From NCBI RefSeq assembly GCF_017591435.1, contig NC_059279.1:4387501-4451500 (forward strand): 64,000 bases of DNA. The letters run 5' to 3'. Source of the stretch: Portunus trituberculatus. Taxonomy: Eukaryota > Arthropoda > Malacostraca > Decapoda > Portunidae. Within the stretch, counting starts at the first letter, position 1, and every line of letters starts with the position of its first letter. The position numbers and the translations under genes are program-made. Under the pieces are notes generated by a model. It saw only the letters and a list, made by a program, of their open reading frames with translations, was not told where the DNA came from and ran no database searches. Below, piece after piece: positions 11,953 through 57,950 of this stretch.

Positions 11953-12060
11953 CAAAATAAGCTGCAATGCGTCTCCCCAGCCAAAGTAAAACAGGAGCAG
12001 CAGAGTAGAACAGCCAGGCACGGACAACACCTCCCTCGAAGACCAGTGTCAGAGACGCAC
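11953..12060 (-). promoter_or_regulatory. Candidate distal SMCO4 5' exon
   Basis: On the minus strand this segment ends TTATTTTG followed by GTAAGTAACG, a near-perfect donor. If spliced to the SMCO4 exon at 2064, the frame that reads through here (WLFYSAAPVLLWLGRR, no ATG, opened by a TAG) would be in frame with the SMCO4 start. It is more likely an untranslated exon. It may instead belong to an unrecognised gene. Confidence 0.25.
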
Positions 12061-12582
12061 TGGGATGACGTGTCTACCCAAAATATTTCGCTTAGAGATA
12101 TTCGAGACAGTTGGTCACGGAACAGCACCAGATTCGATGCAGTTGAACATTTTTACACAAGTCAATCCTACCGCTTTTGTCACACAGACCAGCAAATACT
12201 TAGCGTATTCATTCAGTTTAACCACTTTCAACTGTTGAACTCTCTATTCTAATGATAGCATGAGAAGAATGCAAAATAGGATAAAAAAAATGTAAACATA
12301 TGAACCAGGAGTGTTAATGGTTTATAAACACTGCAATGCTGCAATTCAGTTAAGGACAAATATAGACTTTACAACTGTCTGGCAAATTTGATGGAGTTAT
12401 ATGGCATAGAGTTACATTAAAACAAACAAAAAATATATAAAGTTTCCTGAATACTGTAATGCTCATGTACTTTTGTTAAAGGCAAAATGTACACTACCAA
12501 TGTTAGGATGATGAGTCTTATGACATTGCTTGAAGTATTACAAACTAAAATCAATGACATTGGAAGTAATAAAGTTTATGTC

Positions 12583-12584
<2 letters not shown>

Positions 12585-12659
<75 letters not shown>
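12585..12659. repeat. GA microsatellite
   Basis: About 75 bp of GA dinucleotides. Confidence 0.97.
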
Positions 12660-12661
<2 letters not shown>

Positions 12662-13587
12662 AAAAATATTATCTGTATTCATATCTTCAATCCATGATAG
12701 TCAGTGCCACAAACAGGTACTTAAGAGACAAATATCATGATTAAAATGTAATTAAGTACTTAAAAACTTAAAAACTTAACAATAAACCATTAAACATTAA
12801 CTAAAAGAAAAACAAAAAACTGAATGAAGCATAAATGTACTTTCATCATTTATAACAAAACTATTTATTTTGGAAGCATACAGTATATCCAGTCACAATG
12901 ACAAATAATATTTGGAAGCATACATCCTCTCATGCATTAATTAACACTGCATCTAAATATTGAAACATTCATGAGTTTGATGTGCTCACTGTGTTCTGGG
13001 CCACCTTTGGGAGACAGTCACCCTTGGAGAAGGAAAGGCTGTAAGGAACTTCTTGGGTTTATTCCTGTGATTACATTATCAGCAGACTTTCCAACAACGG
13101 CATGACTGAGTGTGTCCAACTCTTGCTTGTACTCTATATAGGACAGTCTCTATCTCCTATAAGCTTCGCAGAGCCATGAGCACTTGTACCGTTGCCCAAA
13201 GTAGTGATGTCATATTCTACAAATGTATTTTGAAGAAAGGAAAAAAAAAAAAAAAAAAAGCATCAGGCTTTTCCCTCCACCTCTGGCATTCTTATTCATT
13301 CTAAGTCTTTGCTCGGCACTTATTGAAGCAATTCACTAGTTCACATACTCCATTCAGTCTAGAAACAAGACTAACATGGACTACTATTCATGACTAACAT
13401 CACTACTTTGAGCAATTGTACATACATTATAATTACTCACTTTATGAGGCCAAAAAAAAAAGTAACAGAACAGTAATAAAACACATATGATAATCCTTAA
13501 GAAATCTCGGGGACCACATCATCACCTACCATGCTGAGTGACACTGCTACTCACCTATGTCCCTTTCTGGAGGTAGTGTTTAGAGGC
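12660..13587. other. Gene-less stretch
   Basis: AT-rich sequence with one poly-A run (about 13240-13259). No gene is recognised. Confidence 0.4.
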
Positions 13588-13820
13588 ATGAAAATCTATT
13601 CCCCTTACATAAGCTGTTCTCAGTGGCCACACATCATCAAGAAGTGGCTAGGGGCTTGATAATCTATCCCTCTATACAAGGTGTTTTCTATGGCCACAGA
13701 TCATCAGGTATAGCCTGGTACTAAAAAAATGTATCCCCTCTTCTAGGCTGTTCTTAATGGCCATACAAATTCATGAGTATGAAAATTTGTCCCATTTCTA
13801 GGCTGTTCTCACATGAGTAT
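13588..13820. repeat. Degenerate tandem repeat, about 60-75 bp unit
   Basis: Four decayed units share AATCTATCCC(T), then TAGGCTGTTCT or a variant, then ATGGCCACA..TCAT. Units start near 13588, 13660, 13727 and 13780. No coding function is visible. Confidence 0.7.
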
Positions 13821-14464
13821 CTAGAATCTCAGAGCACAGCAATACAAAACACAAAGACCAGCTAACCCAACACCAACACCAACCAACACCTCATGCCTAA
13901 CAGTACTACACCACTGAAACCTCATAGAGTGTACAAGTAATGGATGTGTGCCAAGGCTTAATAGTGAAGAGCAACATTCTGATAATTGGCAAGTTATGCT
14001 TATCGCAGTTATATACATGGAGATATAAAGCTATTATTATTCTAACACACACATTCACAGGCATTCGTTAGATATAGCCTGGAACTAAAAGTATTCTTGG
14101 AACATTCATAAAACAACAGTAACATCATAAAATAACAACATATGCCAGTGTTAATGACATATATATGCATTTGTATGTACACTATATAAGTATGTATATA
14201 GGTCTGTATCTGTATCTAACTATTTTGTCTATCTATCTATCTTCTGATATTCTTAAAACTGCTGATTTGGCAGTTCACTTAATTTGGGGAAAAAATATCA
14301 ATTGTATGATAGTATTTCTTTCTCCATCTTTGGCCTTTTGTCTATACATGAAAATCAAAGTAGCCATACTGAAAAACTCCTCACTTGTTAATTATCATCA
14401 ATCAACTGAACACTAATACTCTCCTACTTTGAATCACTTTGTTTTCTCCCACACTGTCTTCAGA
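13821..14464. other. Gene-less stretch
   Basis: No coding frame or recognised repeat, apart from short TATC/TATA tracts near 14160-14245. Confidence 0.4.
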
Positions 14465-14778
14465 CAGGGTGTTTCTAGACCCCCTGGGGGCCCTAGGCAA
14501 GAAGGACAATGGGGACCCCTGGCCCAGAATGATGATGAATGAAGTTCAGGACAATGGATGCCGGACCGGCTGCTAGTAGTGGGTGGGGCCCCATTCCATT
14601 AGGGGGATTAGGAGTCATGTTTCAAGTTATGTCTGCTCCATATAAGTGACAGGAGCGATACAGTGTCTTTGACTTGGTGGTCCTGGTCCATATGTAATAT
14701 CAGCTGTCCCTCAGGGACCCCACCAGCTCGAGGCCCTTGGCAACTGCCTATGTTGCCTACTCCATTGCAACGTCCCTG
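14465..14778. mobile_element. Possible short non-autonomous DNA transposon
   Basis: A GC-rich 314-bp island in AT-rich DNA starts CAGGGTGTTTCTAGACC and ends in CAACGTCCCTG, so the termini are inverted for CAGGG(A)NGTT. Inside each end, GGCCCTAGGCAAG and CTTGGCAACTGCC are also related in inverse. Flanks do not show a clean duplication. The ends resemble hAT-type CAGGG termini. Confidence 0.45.
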
Positions 14779-15741
14779 ACCACAGACACGATTAATTCGA
14801 TCCTAATGATGTTACTCACTTTGTTAAATCATCGTTAGAATCATGAAAACTCCTTTGAAACCTCAATAACTTCAATCAGAGCCTGTTAAAAGTAGCTGAG
14901 ATGGGACACTAAAACATTCAAGGCTCAAATGCAAACTTTGAAGCGCTGCCAACACATCGCTTTAGCTACTTTCTATACGTCTATTGTGTCTACTGCAAGT
15001 ACAAAAGCTAACAGACACTTCCAATACAATAACATTATACACTAGCTGCTTTAGTACTCATAAGTTTCAAAATAAGGTACTAGCACTTGATATTTGTTAG
15101 TCTGTAAAAAATGAACAAATGGTCTTCAATCCCCAGGAACTGAGATGATAGTTGGACTTTTGGCATCCAATGACACTTATCACAAACAGCATTGTAAAGG
15201 ACAACAGATCTGGTGCTGTTTGTCCTTCTTTAGTGTTCCTTAAATGACTCAGTAGCCTGAAGTCTTTTATATGGGTAAATCTACACTTTGTGCAATACAT
15301 CTCATATAAATCATGTTGAGTAATTCTCTACAATTTGTTGATGAAAAATAAAGAGATAAGGTGACATGCTGAAGAGACAACCAAGAGCTTCCCACTGACA
15401 AAATTACCTCTATGTACACAAGACTTCTACAAACAAGCTGCAGGATTTCAATGGAGAGAGAATAAAAAAAAAAAATAAACAAATAAAAAAAAAAATAAAA
15501 TAAATCAAGTCAAGTTTATCTTCTATCACCTACCACACAAATATTACAAGTAACCCCACCCATCTCCACCACCACCTAAAAATATATATCTTAATTCATA
15601 TAGTTTTCCTTAGACATCATGAAGTATATATTACTTACTGATGAATGAAATCTGTTCCTTTTCGACTGACTTCATTACAACTCAGCTAAACTCTCATTCA
15701 CACACTTAACTTTAAAATATCCAGACAAGGCAGTGCATGAT

Positions 15742-15742
<1 letters not shown>
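14779..15742. other. Gene-less stretch
   Basis: AT-rich DNA with A-rich runs at about 15465-15500. I recognise no gene on either strand. Confidence 0.4.

Positions 15743-15823
<81 letters not shown>
15743..15823. repeat. TG microsatellite
   Basis: About 80 bp of TG dinucleotides; it is the CA tail side of the adjoining SINE. Confidence 0.97.
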
Positions 15824-15826
<3 letters not shown>

Positions 15827-16105
15827 TCACCTCCTCGGTTGTCTGCTGGTCACCCAGCCAGTCTTCCCCATTACGGAGCGAGCTCAGAGCTCATAGACCG
15901 ATCTTCGGGTAGGACTGAGACCACAACACACTCCACATACCGGGAAAGCGAGGCCACAACCCCTCAAGTTACATCCCATACCTATTTACTGCTAGGTGAA
16001 CAGGGGCCACACATTAAGAGGTTTGCCCATTTGCCTCGCCGCGCCGGGATTCAAACCCGGCCCTCTCGATTGTGAGTTGAGCATGCTAACCACTACACTA
16101 CGCGG
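15824..16105 (-). mobile_element. SINE family A
   Basis: This is a full-length copy in reverse orientation. The tail is at 15824, the core GAGCTCAGAGCTC lies near 15878, and the tRNA-Val-like head ends at 16105 (CACTACACTACGCGG on the plus strand). It directly follows, in transcription order, a family B copy at 16115-16410. Confidence 0.92.
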
Positions 16106-16114
16106 TGTGTGTGT

Positions 16115-49715
<33,601 letters not shown>

Positions 49716-51371
49716 CTGAAATGACAACAAACACATAAGACACTCTTCTATTACTATATGTATATCTAGTTATCCGACCAAACTTGCACTGACTGTTAGA
49801 CTGCGCATACAAGACTACTGATCTGACCCACACATCAATGACCACGCCATCAATAACACAAACTTCCAACAAAGGAAATGAGAGAGGTTTGCTGGAGATT
49901 CATTCTGGTATGGTTAATAATCCTGCAATGGGATCAAGGAGATGGAGCTGCTATTCAAGGTTTTATGGGTGTGGTCACATCTAGTCCAGGTTAGACAGAT
50001 ACAGTCATATAGGAAAATAAGAGAAGCTGCAAGAAGCCAGCAGACCTATACATGGCAGTCCCTGAGTACCAGATGCCATGTCCCTTCACACATAAGCAGT
50101 CAATGCATGATGTCATCACAATCAATCAGTATAGGTGAAAGTACATAATAAACCTGGAACCTATTTTGCCATGACAAACTAATTATCCATGGCTTTGTTA
50201 TCAAATACACATCTGCTCTGACACTCTCCTACACAAACCAAACTATAATGAAGTGTCTATCTTGAAGCAAAATACACCAAAAATTCTGTAAATTCCAGCC
50301 TTCCTATTTCAAACACCAAACGATCCTTACGAGTGATGGGATTGGATGTAGTAATGGGATGTGATCTCCATTAACATAAGAAGTGGAAGATTTATGGTCT
50401 GATCTCTCAATGTGGGAAGAGAAACTGCTGACTTGAAAATATTAGATGAGAGATAAAGCAGTCTTAGACACTGCAGATAAATTAAATGAGATGAATAGCT
50501 GATTCCACTCTAAGATGCTATAGGGAAACAATGTGAGAAAGATGACTTTACACAGATGCTGCAGAGAAATCACACGAGGCAAGGACATGATCACCATTCT
50601 CAGATGCTGCAGAGAAAATATATGAGATGAGAGATGATTTGGTTTGGATGCTGCAAGGAAATCATGGGATGAGAAATGATTCTACTCAGATGTTGCATTA
50701 AAAGTATACACGAGCAAATAGTTATGGTTTTGACGCTGCTGGGAAATTACATATGGAGTATGATTCCACTTTTAGATGCTCCAGGGAAAGAATTACAATC
50801 TAAATTCAAATATGTGTAGTGTAAGGTGCAAGTAACATAATGTCCTTACAGCATTATAAAATGGTAGTCAAAGGTGCAAGCCATCAAGCTTGCACATGAC
50901 AGTCGCTAAGTGAAACATCGTCACCAAACAAACTCAAGAATTTAACTAGTATAATGAATGTCCATCTCAAATAGTTACAGCGTGTGGATGATGTGACCTT
51001 AAAACACGACTATTAACAAGCTCACAGTAACGAGAGGCATGAAATAATCACTGCATGGCACTATATGAACCAAAATACCCTACGTTTCCCCCCCTCCCCC
51101 ATATTGCACTGCCATCGTCATGCAAGGACCAACTTCCTATGACGACTTATCTACTACAAACAGGCCTTCCTATAACATGAAGTGTACCTAACGTCATGTA
51201 CAGTGATGCAGTGACACGTGCACAGTATCTTTATCTCCTCAAGGGCATGGAATTAAGGGAGTTTAAATGCCCTAGGGGAAAGAAATGTACAAATCTCAGC
51301 GAGTGTCTAGTGGTCATGACAAGGCAGCGGCATTCCGACCCTTAATTCTCACCCCCTCGTGCTCCTGTTAC
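49716..51371 (-). other. STAT 5' intron sequence
   Basis: Lies between the acceptor of coding exon 1 and a candidate donor at 51370-51371. It holds a degenerate tandem repeat (50.46-50.80 kb). No coding gene is recognised. Confidence 0.5.
50465..50800. repeat. Degenerate tandem repeat, about 45-55 bp unit
   Basis: Seven or so decayed units share AGATGCTGCAGAGAAAT, then AT/AC..GAGATGA, then GATTCTACTC. Examples start near 50550, 50601, 50657 and 50693. Confidence 0.7.
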
Positions 51372-51480
51372 CTGTTTGTTGTAGTCTGGTGGTGGATCTG
51401 AGTGTGGCGGATGTTGTCACACCAGTATCTCAAAGGATATTATTGTTTCCAGGAGGTAAAATGCTCTCCCAGATCGATTC
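51372..51480 (-). promoter_or_regulatory. Candidate alternative STAT 5' UTR exon
   Basis: On the minus strand AACAAACAG is followed by GTAACAGG, a fair donor at 51371/51370. The 5' limit is unknown. It is one of several possible untranslated exons. Confidence 0.2.
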
Positions 51481-52044
51481 ATCAAAACACACGCACGTTT
51501 CGCGGAATATTACACCTTATATGGCAGGCGGCGTCACGGCCACTCTGCCAAACCCCCCCTCATATATCACCGTGTTCTTTATTCCTCACCCCTCATGCAT
51601 ATATCAGTCTAAACAGTAGAGAAAGTTGCTACAAATCCACTTGTACAAATCACATGTCTCACTGGGGTTGGTACCGGGTAAATAGTGTGGGTGGTGAAGT
51701 ATTGTACACTTGGCACAGCCGCACGGTGCTGCCAGAGAGGTGAAGAGCGCAGGTCTTTTTTGTGAGATTTTCCTGGTATTTCAACTTCGTACAATGCTTT
51801 GAAACATGTCAAAGTTCATGTCATTTGATTTTTATCCTATGCCTAACAGGAGATTAAAGATAGGTGTCTCAGAAGTGTGATTTATGAAGAACATCACTTG
51901 CTTGTCTCCTATGCAGCATCTGTACTTTGTTTGTAAACACCAGCCAACTTTGAAAAGCCTTTTTTGCCTCTGTGTGATCGTTGCTTTGCTGGCGTTACTT
52001 TAAGGCGGTCCTAGCGCAATATGTAAATTATCATTATATTCTAC

Positions 52045-52046
<2 letters not shown>

Positions 52047-52082
<36 letters not shown>
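52047..52082. repeat. GA microsatellite
   Basis: About 36 bp of GA dinucleotides. Confidence 0.95.
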
Positions 52083-52085
<3 letters not shown>

Positions 52086-52229
52086 CACTTCTAGATAACA
52101 GTATCCGGCCTTTGACATAACCAAAGTAACACCTGCATACATTTATTCCTTTACAAGTACAGCAGTTCCTTACTACCTGGCTGACATTATGTACTCAGTC
52201 TTAAGAAAATGCAGTGGATGCAAATTAAA

Positions 52230-52232
<3 letters not shown>

Positions 52233-52308
<76 letters not shown>

Positions 52309-52350
52309 ACAAACAAACAAACAATCAAACACACACACCCAAACTAAAAA

Positions 52351-52448
<98 letters not shown>

Positions 52449-52449
52449 T

Positions 52450-52501
<52 letters not shown>

Positions 52502-52511
52502 ATTACACAAA

Positions 52512-52560
<49 letters not shown>
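52233..52560. repeat. Compound TC/AC/AAAC microsatellite
   Basis: TC is followed by several AC blocks separated by short AAAC or AATT-containing interruptions, ending at a SINE head. Confidence 0.95.
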
Positions 52561-52561
<1 letters not shown>

Positions 52562-52842
52562 GCGTAGTGTAGTTGTTAGCACGCTCGACTCACAATCGAG
52601 AGGCCCGGGTTCGAGTCCCGGCGCGGCGAGGCAAATGGGCAAGCCTCTTAATGTGTGGGGTGTGTTCACCTAGCAGTAAATAGGTACGGGATGTAACTCG
52701 AGAGGTTGTGGCCTCGCTTTCCCGGTGTGTGGAGTGTGTTGTGGTCTCAGTCCTACCCGAAGATCGGTCTATGAGCTCTGAGCTCGCTCCGTAATGGGAA
52801 AGACTGGCTGGATGACCAGCAGGCGACCGAGATGAATTACAC
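52561..52842 (+). mobile_element. SINE family A
   Basis: Full-length copy with head CGCGTAGTGTAGTTGTTAGC, box B GGTTCGAGTCCC, common core and tail ending GAATTACACACACAC. Both sides are AC repeats. Confidence 0.93.
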
Positions 52843-53140
52843 ACACACTAACAAACACACACACACACACACACAACACATACACACACATATCTTAATA
52901 AAGAAAGTAAATTTTCGGTTGCCACTGCCTTACCAATAATAATTATTATTATTACTATTATTATTACTATCAATATAATGATTATTATTATTACTACTAT
53001 TCCTATTGTTATCATCATCGTCATTACCACAGACACACATACACACACACACACACGCACACGCACATTTGCTTATCTATTTATCTATTAATTAATATCA
53101 TAACACACACACACACACACACACACACGTAGCTACACAT
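52843..53140. repeat. AC and ATT/ACT low-complexity sequence
   Basis: AC tracts surround an ATT/ATTACT block (about 52935-53020). No gene is recognised. Confidence 0.8.
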
Positions 53141-53223
53141 ACAGTATAATGCAATGGGAGATATTTCCTGTCCCTCCTGTGTCTACGTTGTCCCTCCCTG
53201 CGTCAGTAAACCGGTGAACTTAC

Positions 53224-53470
53224 CTTCTATGGAAAAATAATGGTGTCAAGTAAGGAGGTCCCAATTGAGCATCAATATAGTGATGTCCACACTACTGATA
53301 TTGGGGCTTATAGAGAGCCCCCGTACGACGCTTCTCGCCGGGAGGGTGTCAACATGTCTACTGGTGTACTGGTGCTGCTATTACTCTCGCCTCACTCACC
53401 CGCCCAGAACCGCGGCCACGAACACCTAGCCGCCGTATCTCCCGGCCAGGGCCGCTGACAGATAATATCC
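53224..53470 (-). promoter_or_regulatory. Probable STAT first exon(s) and start region
   Basis: On the minus strand, donors are seen at 53224 (ATAGAAG|GTAAGT) and 53400 (GGGCGG|GTGAGTGAGG). The region is GC- and CpG-rich. Either could pair with the acceptor of coding exon 1. No coding frame is suggested, so this is taken as 5' UTR. Confidence 0.45.
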
Positions 53471-53473
53471 GTT

Positions 53474-53482
53474 GGCGGGAAA
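53474..53482 (-). promoter_or_regulatory. E2F-like site
   Basis: The inverse strand reads TTTCCCGCC, a good fit to the E2F consensus, just upstream of the probable STAT first exon. Confidence 0.35.
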
Positions 53483-53606
53483 GGATGAGGAAAAATCAAC
53501 ATAACGAGACCCATTTTGTTATCAGTACGGGAATTCTTCATTAATAACAGAAAAATAAGGATATAAACACTGGCGCCAGGGTAAGGCGTGTTGGCAGTGC
53601 TGCTTG

Positions 53607-53634
53607 TTCCAGGAAGTGCCTCTCCTTCAGGGAA
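53607..53634. promoter_or_regulatory. Two tandem STAT-binding (GAS) motifs
   Basis: TTCCAGGAA (53607-53615) and TTCAGGGAA (53626-53634) both fit TTCNNNGAA, with 10 bases between them. They lie roughly 150-230 bp upstream of the probable STAT first exon. Confidence 0.5.
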
Positions 53635-53639
53635 AAGCG

Positions 53640-54155
53640 TCTTGATGCAATGGCTCGCCAGCTGCGCCATGCTCCGCTCTCCCTGCCTCCCACGGCGTCT
53701 CCTTGGCACCGCTGGCTATACGACGTGCCTTTGGAATCTCTACGACTGAGCTTTATCAAGTTAGAGAATATTGCTCTCCGGCATAATGCACAAAATAATT
53801 ACTGCGTGGCACCTGTCCCAGGCACTCCGGCGTTCAGAGAAATGGCATAACGCGCGAGTGTTATTGCCATCAGTTGCAACTCCTCAGTACCTCCGGCACT
53901 GATTTATGGTTTTCTAATACTCAGATGTATAATATATGTATATTTTAAAACATCGGTGTTCGACGCAATATAACTGCATGACTATAAAACTATCCAGGTC
54001 AGTCGCTAATGCGTTGTATATTCATCTAATTGTTTTTTTCAATTATTCTGATGACTTGAATAAATTACACTCGAAGTTTTCCCATTAGTGTTAATAGGCT
54101 TGGTGTATCGGTAAAACAGTGGGGAAGGTACAGTATTTACACTAAATAAATGAGT

Positions 54156-54156
<1 letters not shown>
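53640..54156. other. Gene-less stretch
   Basis: GC-rich at first (to about 53870), then AT-rich. Short open frames on both strands do not resemble known proteins. Confidence 0.4.

Positions 54157-54159
<3 letters not shown>

Positions 54160-54207
<48 letters not shown>
54160..54207. repeat. TC microsatellite
   Basis: About 48 bp of TC dinucleotides. Confidence 0.97.
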
Positions 54208-54211
<4 letters not shown>

Positions 54212-54664
54212 GAATAACGTCTTAAGCTTTGTAATATTCTGCAGATGATGATGCATACAAAAAGAGTTTGGTAATAAGATGGAGTACACAAGAATGAATC
54301 TCTAGTATGAAGGCAAATAACAAATGAATTACACGGATACGATGAACATGGCAAATAATGTACAGAACCACGGTTTAGTATTTCAATATATTCAAGTGAG
54401 TCTCTCAAACGTCAGTATGCTTGTTTGTTGCAGCTCTATGTGATGATTCATTTAAATAATTCACGCAATCAAGATGAATCTTGTCAGTATTCCTGCCAAG
54501 TTAATCCATCGCACTGACTTTTCTCTGATAATTATCTGACATAATTATACTTCTCCCATAATCCATGATGGTTTCACTGCACCATGTTTAGATGTAACTT
54601 AAAATGAAAATTCAATTACATGTAAAGCTTCTTGTTAGGGATTTGTGATGTTTTGCAATACTAC

Positions 54665-54665
<1 letters not shown>
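54208..54665. other. Gene-less stretch
   Basis: Nothing recognised. Confidence 0.4.

Positions 54666-54666
<1 letters not shown>

Positions 54667-54719
<53 letters not shown>
54667..54719. repeat. TG microsatellite
   Basis: About 53 bp of TG dinucleotides. Confidence 0.97.
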
Positions 54720-55551
<832 letters not shown>

Positions 55552-55623
55552 CTTATCCTTATTTGTGTATTTTACTTCTTATCAAGAATAGTTATAGTTT
55601 GCCTTGCATATTCGTTGTTACTG

Positions 55624-55747
<124 letters not shown>

Positions 55748-55852
55748 GAAAAATATGGTTTCTGTTTTCAGCATCACTAAACTTAGAATGCATGACTTCA
55801 TAATCTCTTGGTACACTTCGTTTCTGGCCTTCCTCTCGGCGTTACTTCTTTT

Positions 55853-56060
55853 AGAACTGGGACACATTTTTTTTTACCATTGAGATTTGGGTATGATTAA
55901 GACCATTTTATTGACATTAGGAAGAGTCTATGGAGACCAGAAGATTAATTGCCAGCTTCCACTATTTTTACCCCACACAAGATTTTGAAGCTGTACAAAA
56001 TCACCAAACAGTAACCGGAATGAATATGACAACGCGTCATGGTACTGAAAGGGGTTAATC
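55853..56060 (+). mobile_element. Dispersed TTAA-ended repeat, copy 1
   Basis: The sequence from AACTGGGACACATTTTT to ACGCGTCATGGTACTG..GGGTTAA recurs, inverted, at 59445-59640. Shared landmarks are GAAGCTGTA.AAAATCACCA and GAATATGA.AACGCGTCATG. One end preserves TTAA. It has no coding capacity. Confidence 0.75.
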
Positions 56061-56826
56061 CTACACTTAGCTGCGCCATATTGAGAGTCCTTATCTTGAC
56101 ATGATGTAAGATATTACTAATACAATTATCAAAGACTATGGAGACGATGAAACAAGTTCATATTCATGTTCTTCCAATTTATGATGGAAAATCTGTCGTA
56201 AACTACAACTGAAATGATGAAAACAACTTTGAAAATCAGAATATCTTTGATCAGAGTATGGTTAAAACATGTAGTCGATAAAACGTTAAATGAAAATAAA
56301 GAATATGTTCAAAATTAATTAATCAATATCTATATTTGGGTTCCATACTCTTGCTTGTGTGTATTTTTAGTCTGTGGGGGAAATTTATTCAATAACCCGC
56401 CGCCATTCCACCCAGAAACTGTTTCACGATTCCAGAAACAATGGATGAGTTTCTTGTATGTGAAAGTCGCTTTCCAAAGACAGCAAACAATACAGCGAAA
56501 ATTCCATCACCCCTGTGTGTGTGTGGGGGAGTGAGTTTGGTTTTCATTAACAAATGTATCATAGAAAAAATATTTATCAGCAATAGTGTGTAATTCTTCG
56601 AACAAATGTTACAGGATAAATACTGACGTATGAATATTTCAATTAGTTGAATAAATGCAACCATCTATCCTAATTCAACCCAACCTAATGTAACTTAGTC
56701 TATCACAACTTAGCCCTACATTGCATTAGTATGATTAAACTAGAAAAAATACTTTACCTCTATTTATGTATAACAAATGAAACATATAGTTGTATAGTAT
56801 ATACAATTCACTCGTATTTCATTTAC
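56061..56826. other. Gene-less stretch
   Basis: AT-rich; no feature recognised apart from a short GT run near 56515-56525. Confidence 0.4.
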
Positions 56827-56967
56827 TTGTGAAAGATCTACGTATACACTATGACGCACCATGTGTAATTCACCTGTATGTATGTAATCAAACTCTATAT
56901 GTTTCACCTCTGTACCCGAAACATGACAGCCAAAACTCAGGAGAAGTGTAGAAAAGAGAAGCTCCAT
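56827..56967 (-). CDS. Possible first coding exon of a secreted protein (partial)
   Basis: Minus-strand ATG at 56967 gives MELLFSTLLLSFGCHVSGTE, a good signal-peptide pattern with a likely cleavage after VSG. It continues VKHIEFDYIHTGELHMVRHS to DLSQ at 56827, where CACAA|GTAAAT is a usable donor. The exon is 47 whole codons. I do not recognise the family and found no second exon to the left. It may be a chance frame. Confidence 0.25.
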
Positions 56968-57164
56968 TTTGTGGTTTGCAGGTGGTTGTGGTATTGATGC
57001 ACATACCACACATTGTTAGGACACATTATAGAGTTAACAAATCATGGATAAGCCCTGGTAACACTATCGATGTAAGGTGGTTCACGGAGGGCGGGGCCAG
57101 GTACAGTCCACCTTCACGATTGGTACTGGTCATAAGGGAGGAGGAGCCTTCACTCTTCCACCTA

Positions 57165-57370
57165 TCACGCCTTGCTGGTTATGTCTGCTCACGATACTGG
57201 GACAGGAATGCAACACCACCACCACCACCACCACCACCACTTCTAATGCTTCTAATGCTGCTTTACTAATTTCCAGTACTAATAGTATTACATGTGCTAG
57301 TAATGTTTTCTTATTTCTATTTACGATACTGGGACAGAAATGTATCACCACAATCCCAGCCCCACCACCA
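57165..57370. repeat. Short duplication with CAC triplets
   Basis: The run ACGATACTGGGACAG.AATG, followed by ATCACCAC-like bases and CAC triplets, occurs at about 57190 and 57325. Confidence 0.7.
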
Positions 57371-57459
57371 CCACCACCATTAATGCATTTGAACTTAATG
57401 ATTTTCGGTACAAGTTATACTAGTGTATTGCTGCTATGTGACTTATAAGAAATAATGGT

Positions 57460-57603
57460 AATGATGATACTAATACTCATACTAATACTAATACTAATGC
57501 TAATACTAATACTAATAATACTGATACTAATACCAATAATACTAATAATAATGATAATAAAAAAATAATAACGATAATAATAATAAAAAAAAATAATAAT
57601 AAC

Positions 57604-57656
<53 letters not shown>
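57460..57656. repeat. ACTAAT/TAA low-complexity tract
   Basis: TACTAA hexamers (57470-57550) pass into TAA triplets (to 57656). Confidence 0.9.
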
Positions 57657-57658
<2 letters not shown>

Positions 57659-57678
57659 TTGTGGGTAGAGGGACTAAC

Positions 57679-57950
57679 GTGCAATGAGGGAAGAGGTGTA
57701 AGAAATAGGGACGAGTTATGGTAATGGCGTGTAGAAACCAAACTCAGACCGGGCTTGGTTTGAGCGCCGCAGTTATGGTCACGGAGCCACAATGATAGTC
57801 AGGACAGATGAGAGTAATGTGTAGTGAGGAAAGTGGTGTAAGAAATAAGGAAGCGTTAGGGTGGGTGATCGTAATGGCGTGTGTGAACCAGCAGACTTGG
57901 GCCAGGCTGGGGCGAAGCGACGCAGTCATGGTCACAAAGCCACAATGAGT
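57679..57950. repeat. Diverged tandem duplication, about 140-bp unit
   Basis: Both units contain AGAGGTGTAAGAAATA or a variant, GTAATGGCGTGTG, and CGCAGT.ATGGTCAC..AGCCACAATGA. Unit 1 starts near 57679 and unit 2 near 57822. Confidence 0.75.

Noticed and set aside
53392..53759. Minus-strand frames of 72 and 105 codons near the STAT promoter
   Set aside because: GC-rich region keeps frames open; no homology recognised and the region fits 5' UTR and promoter better.
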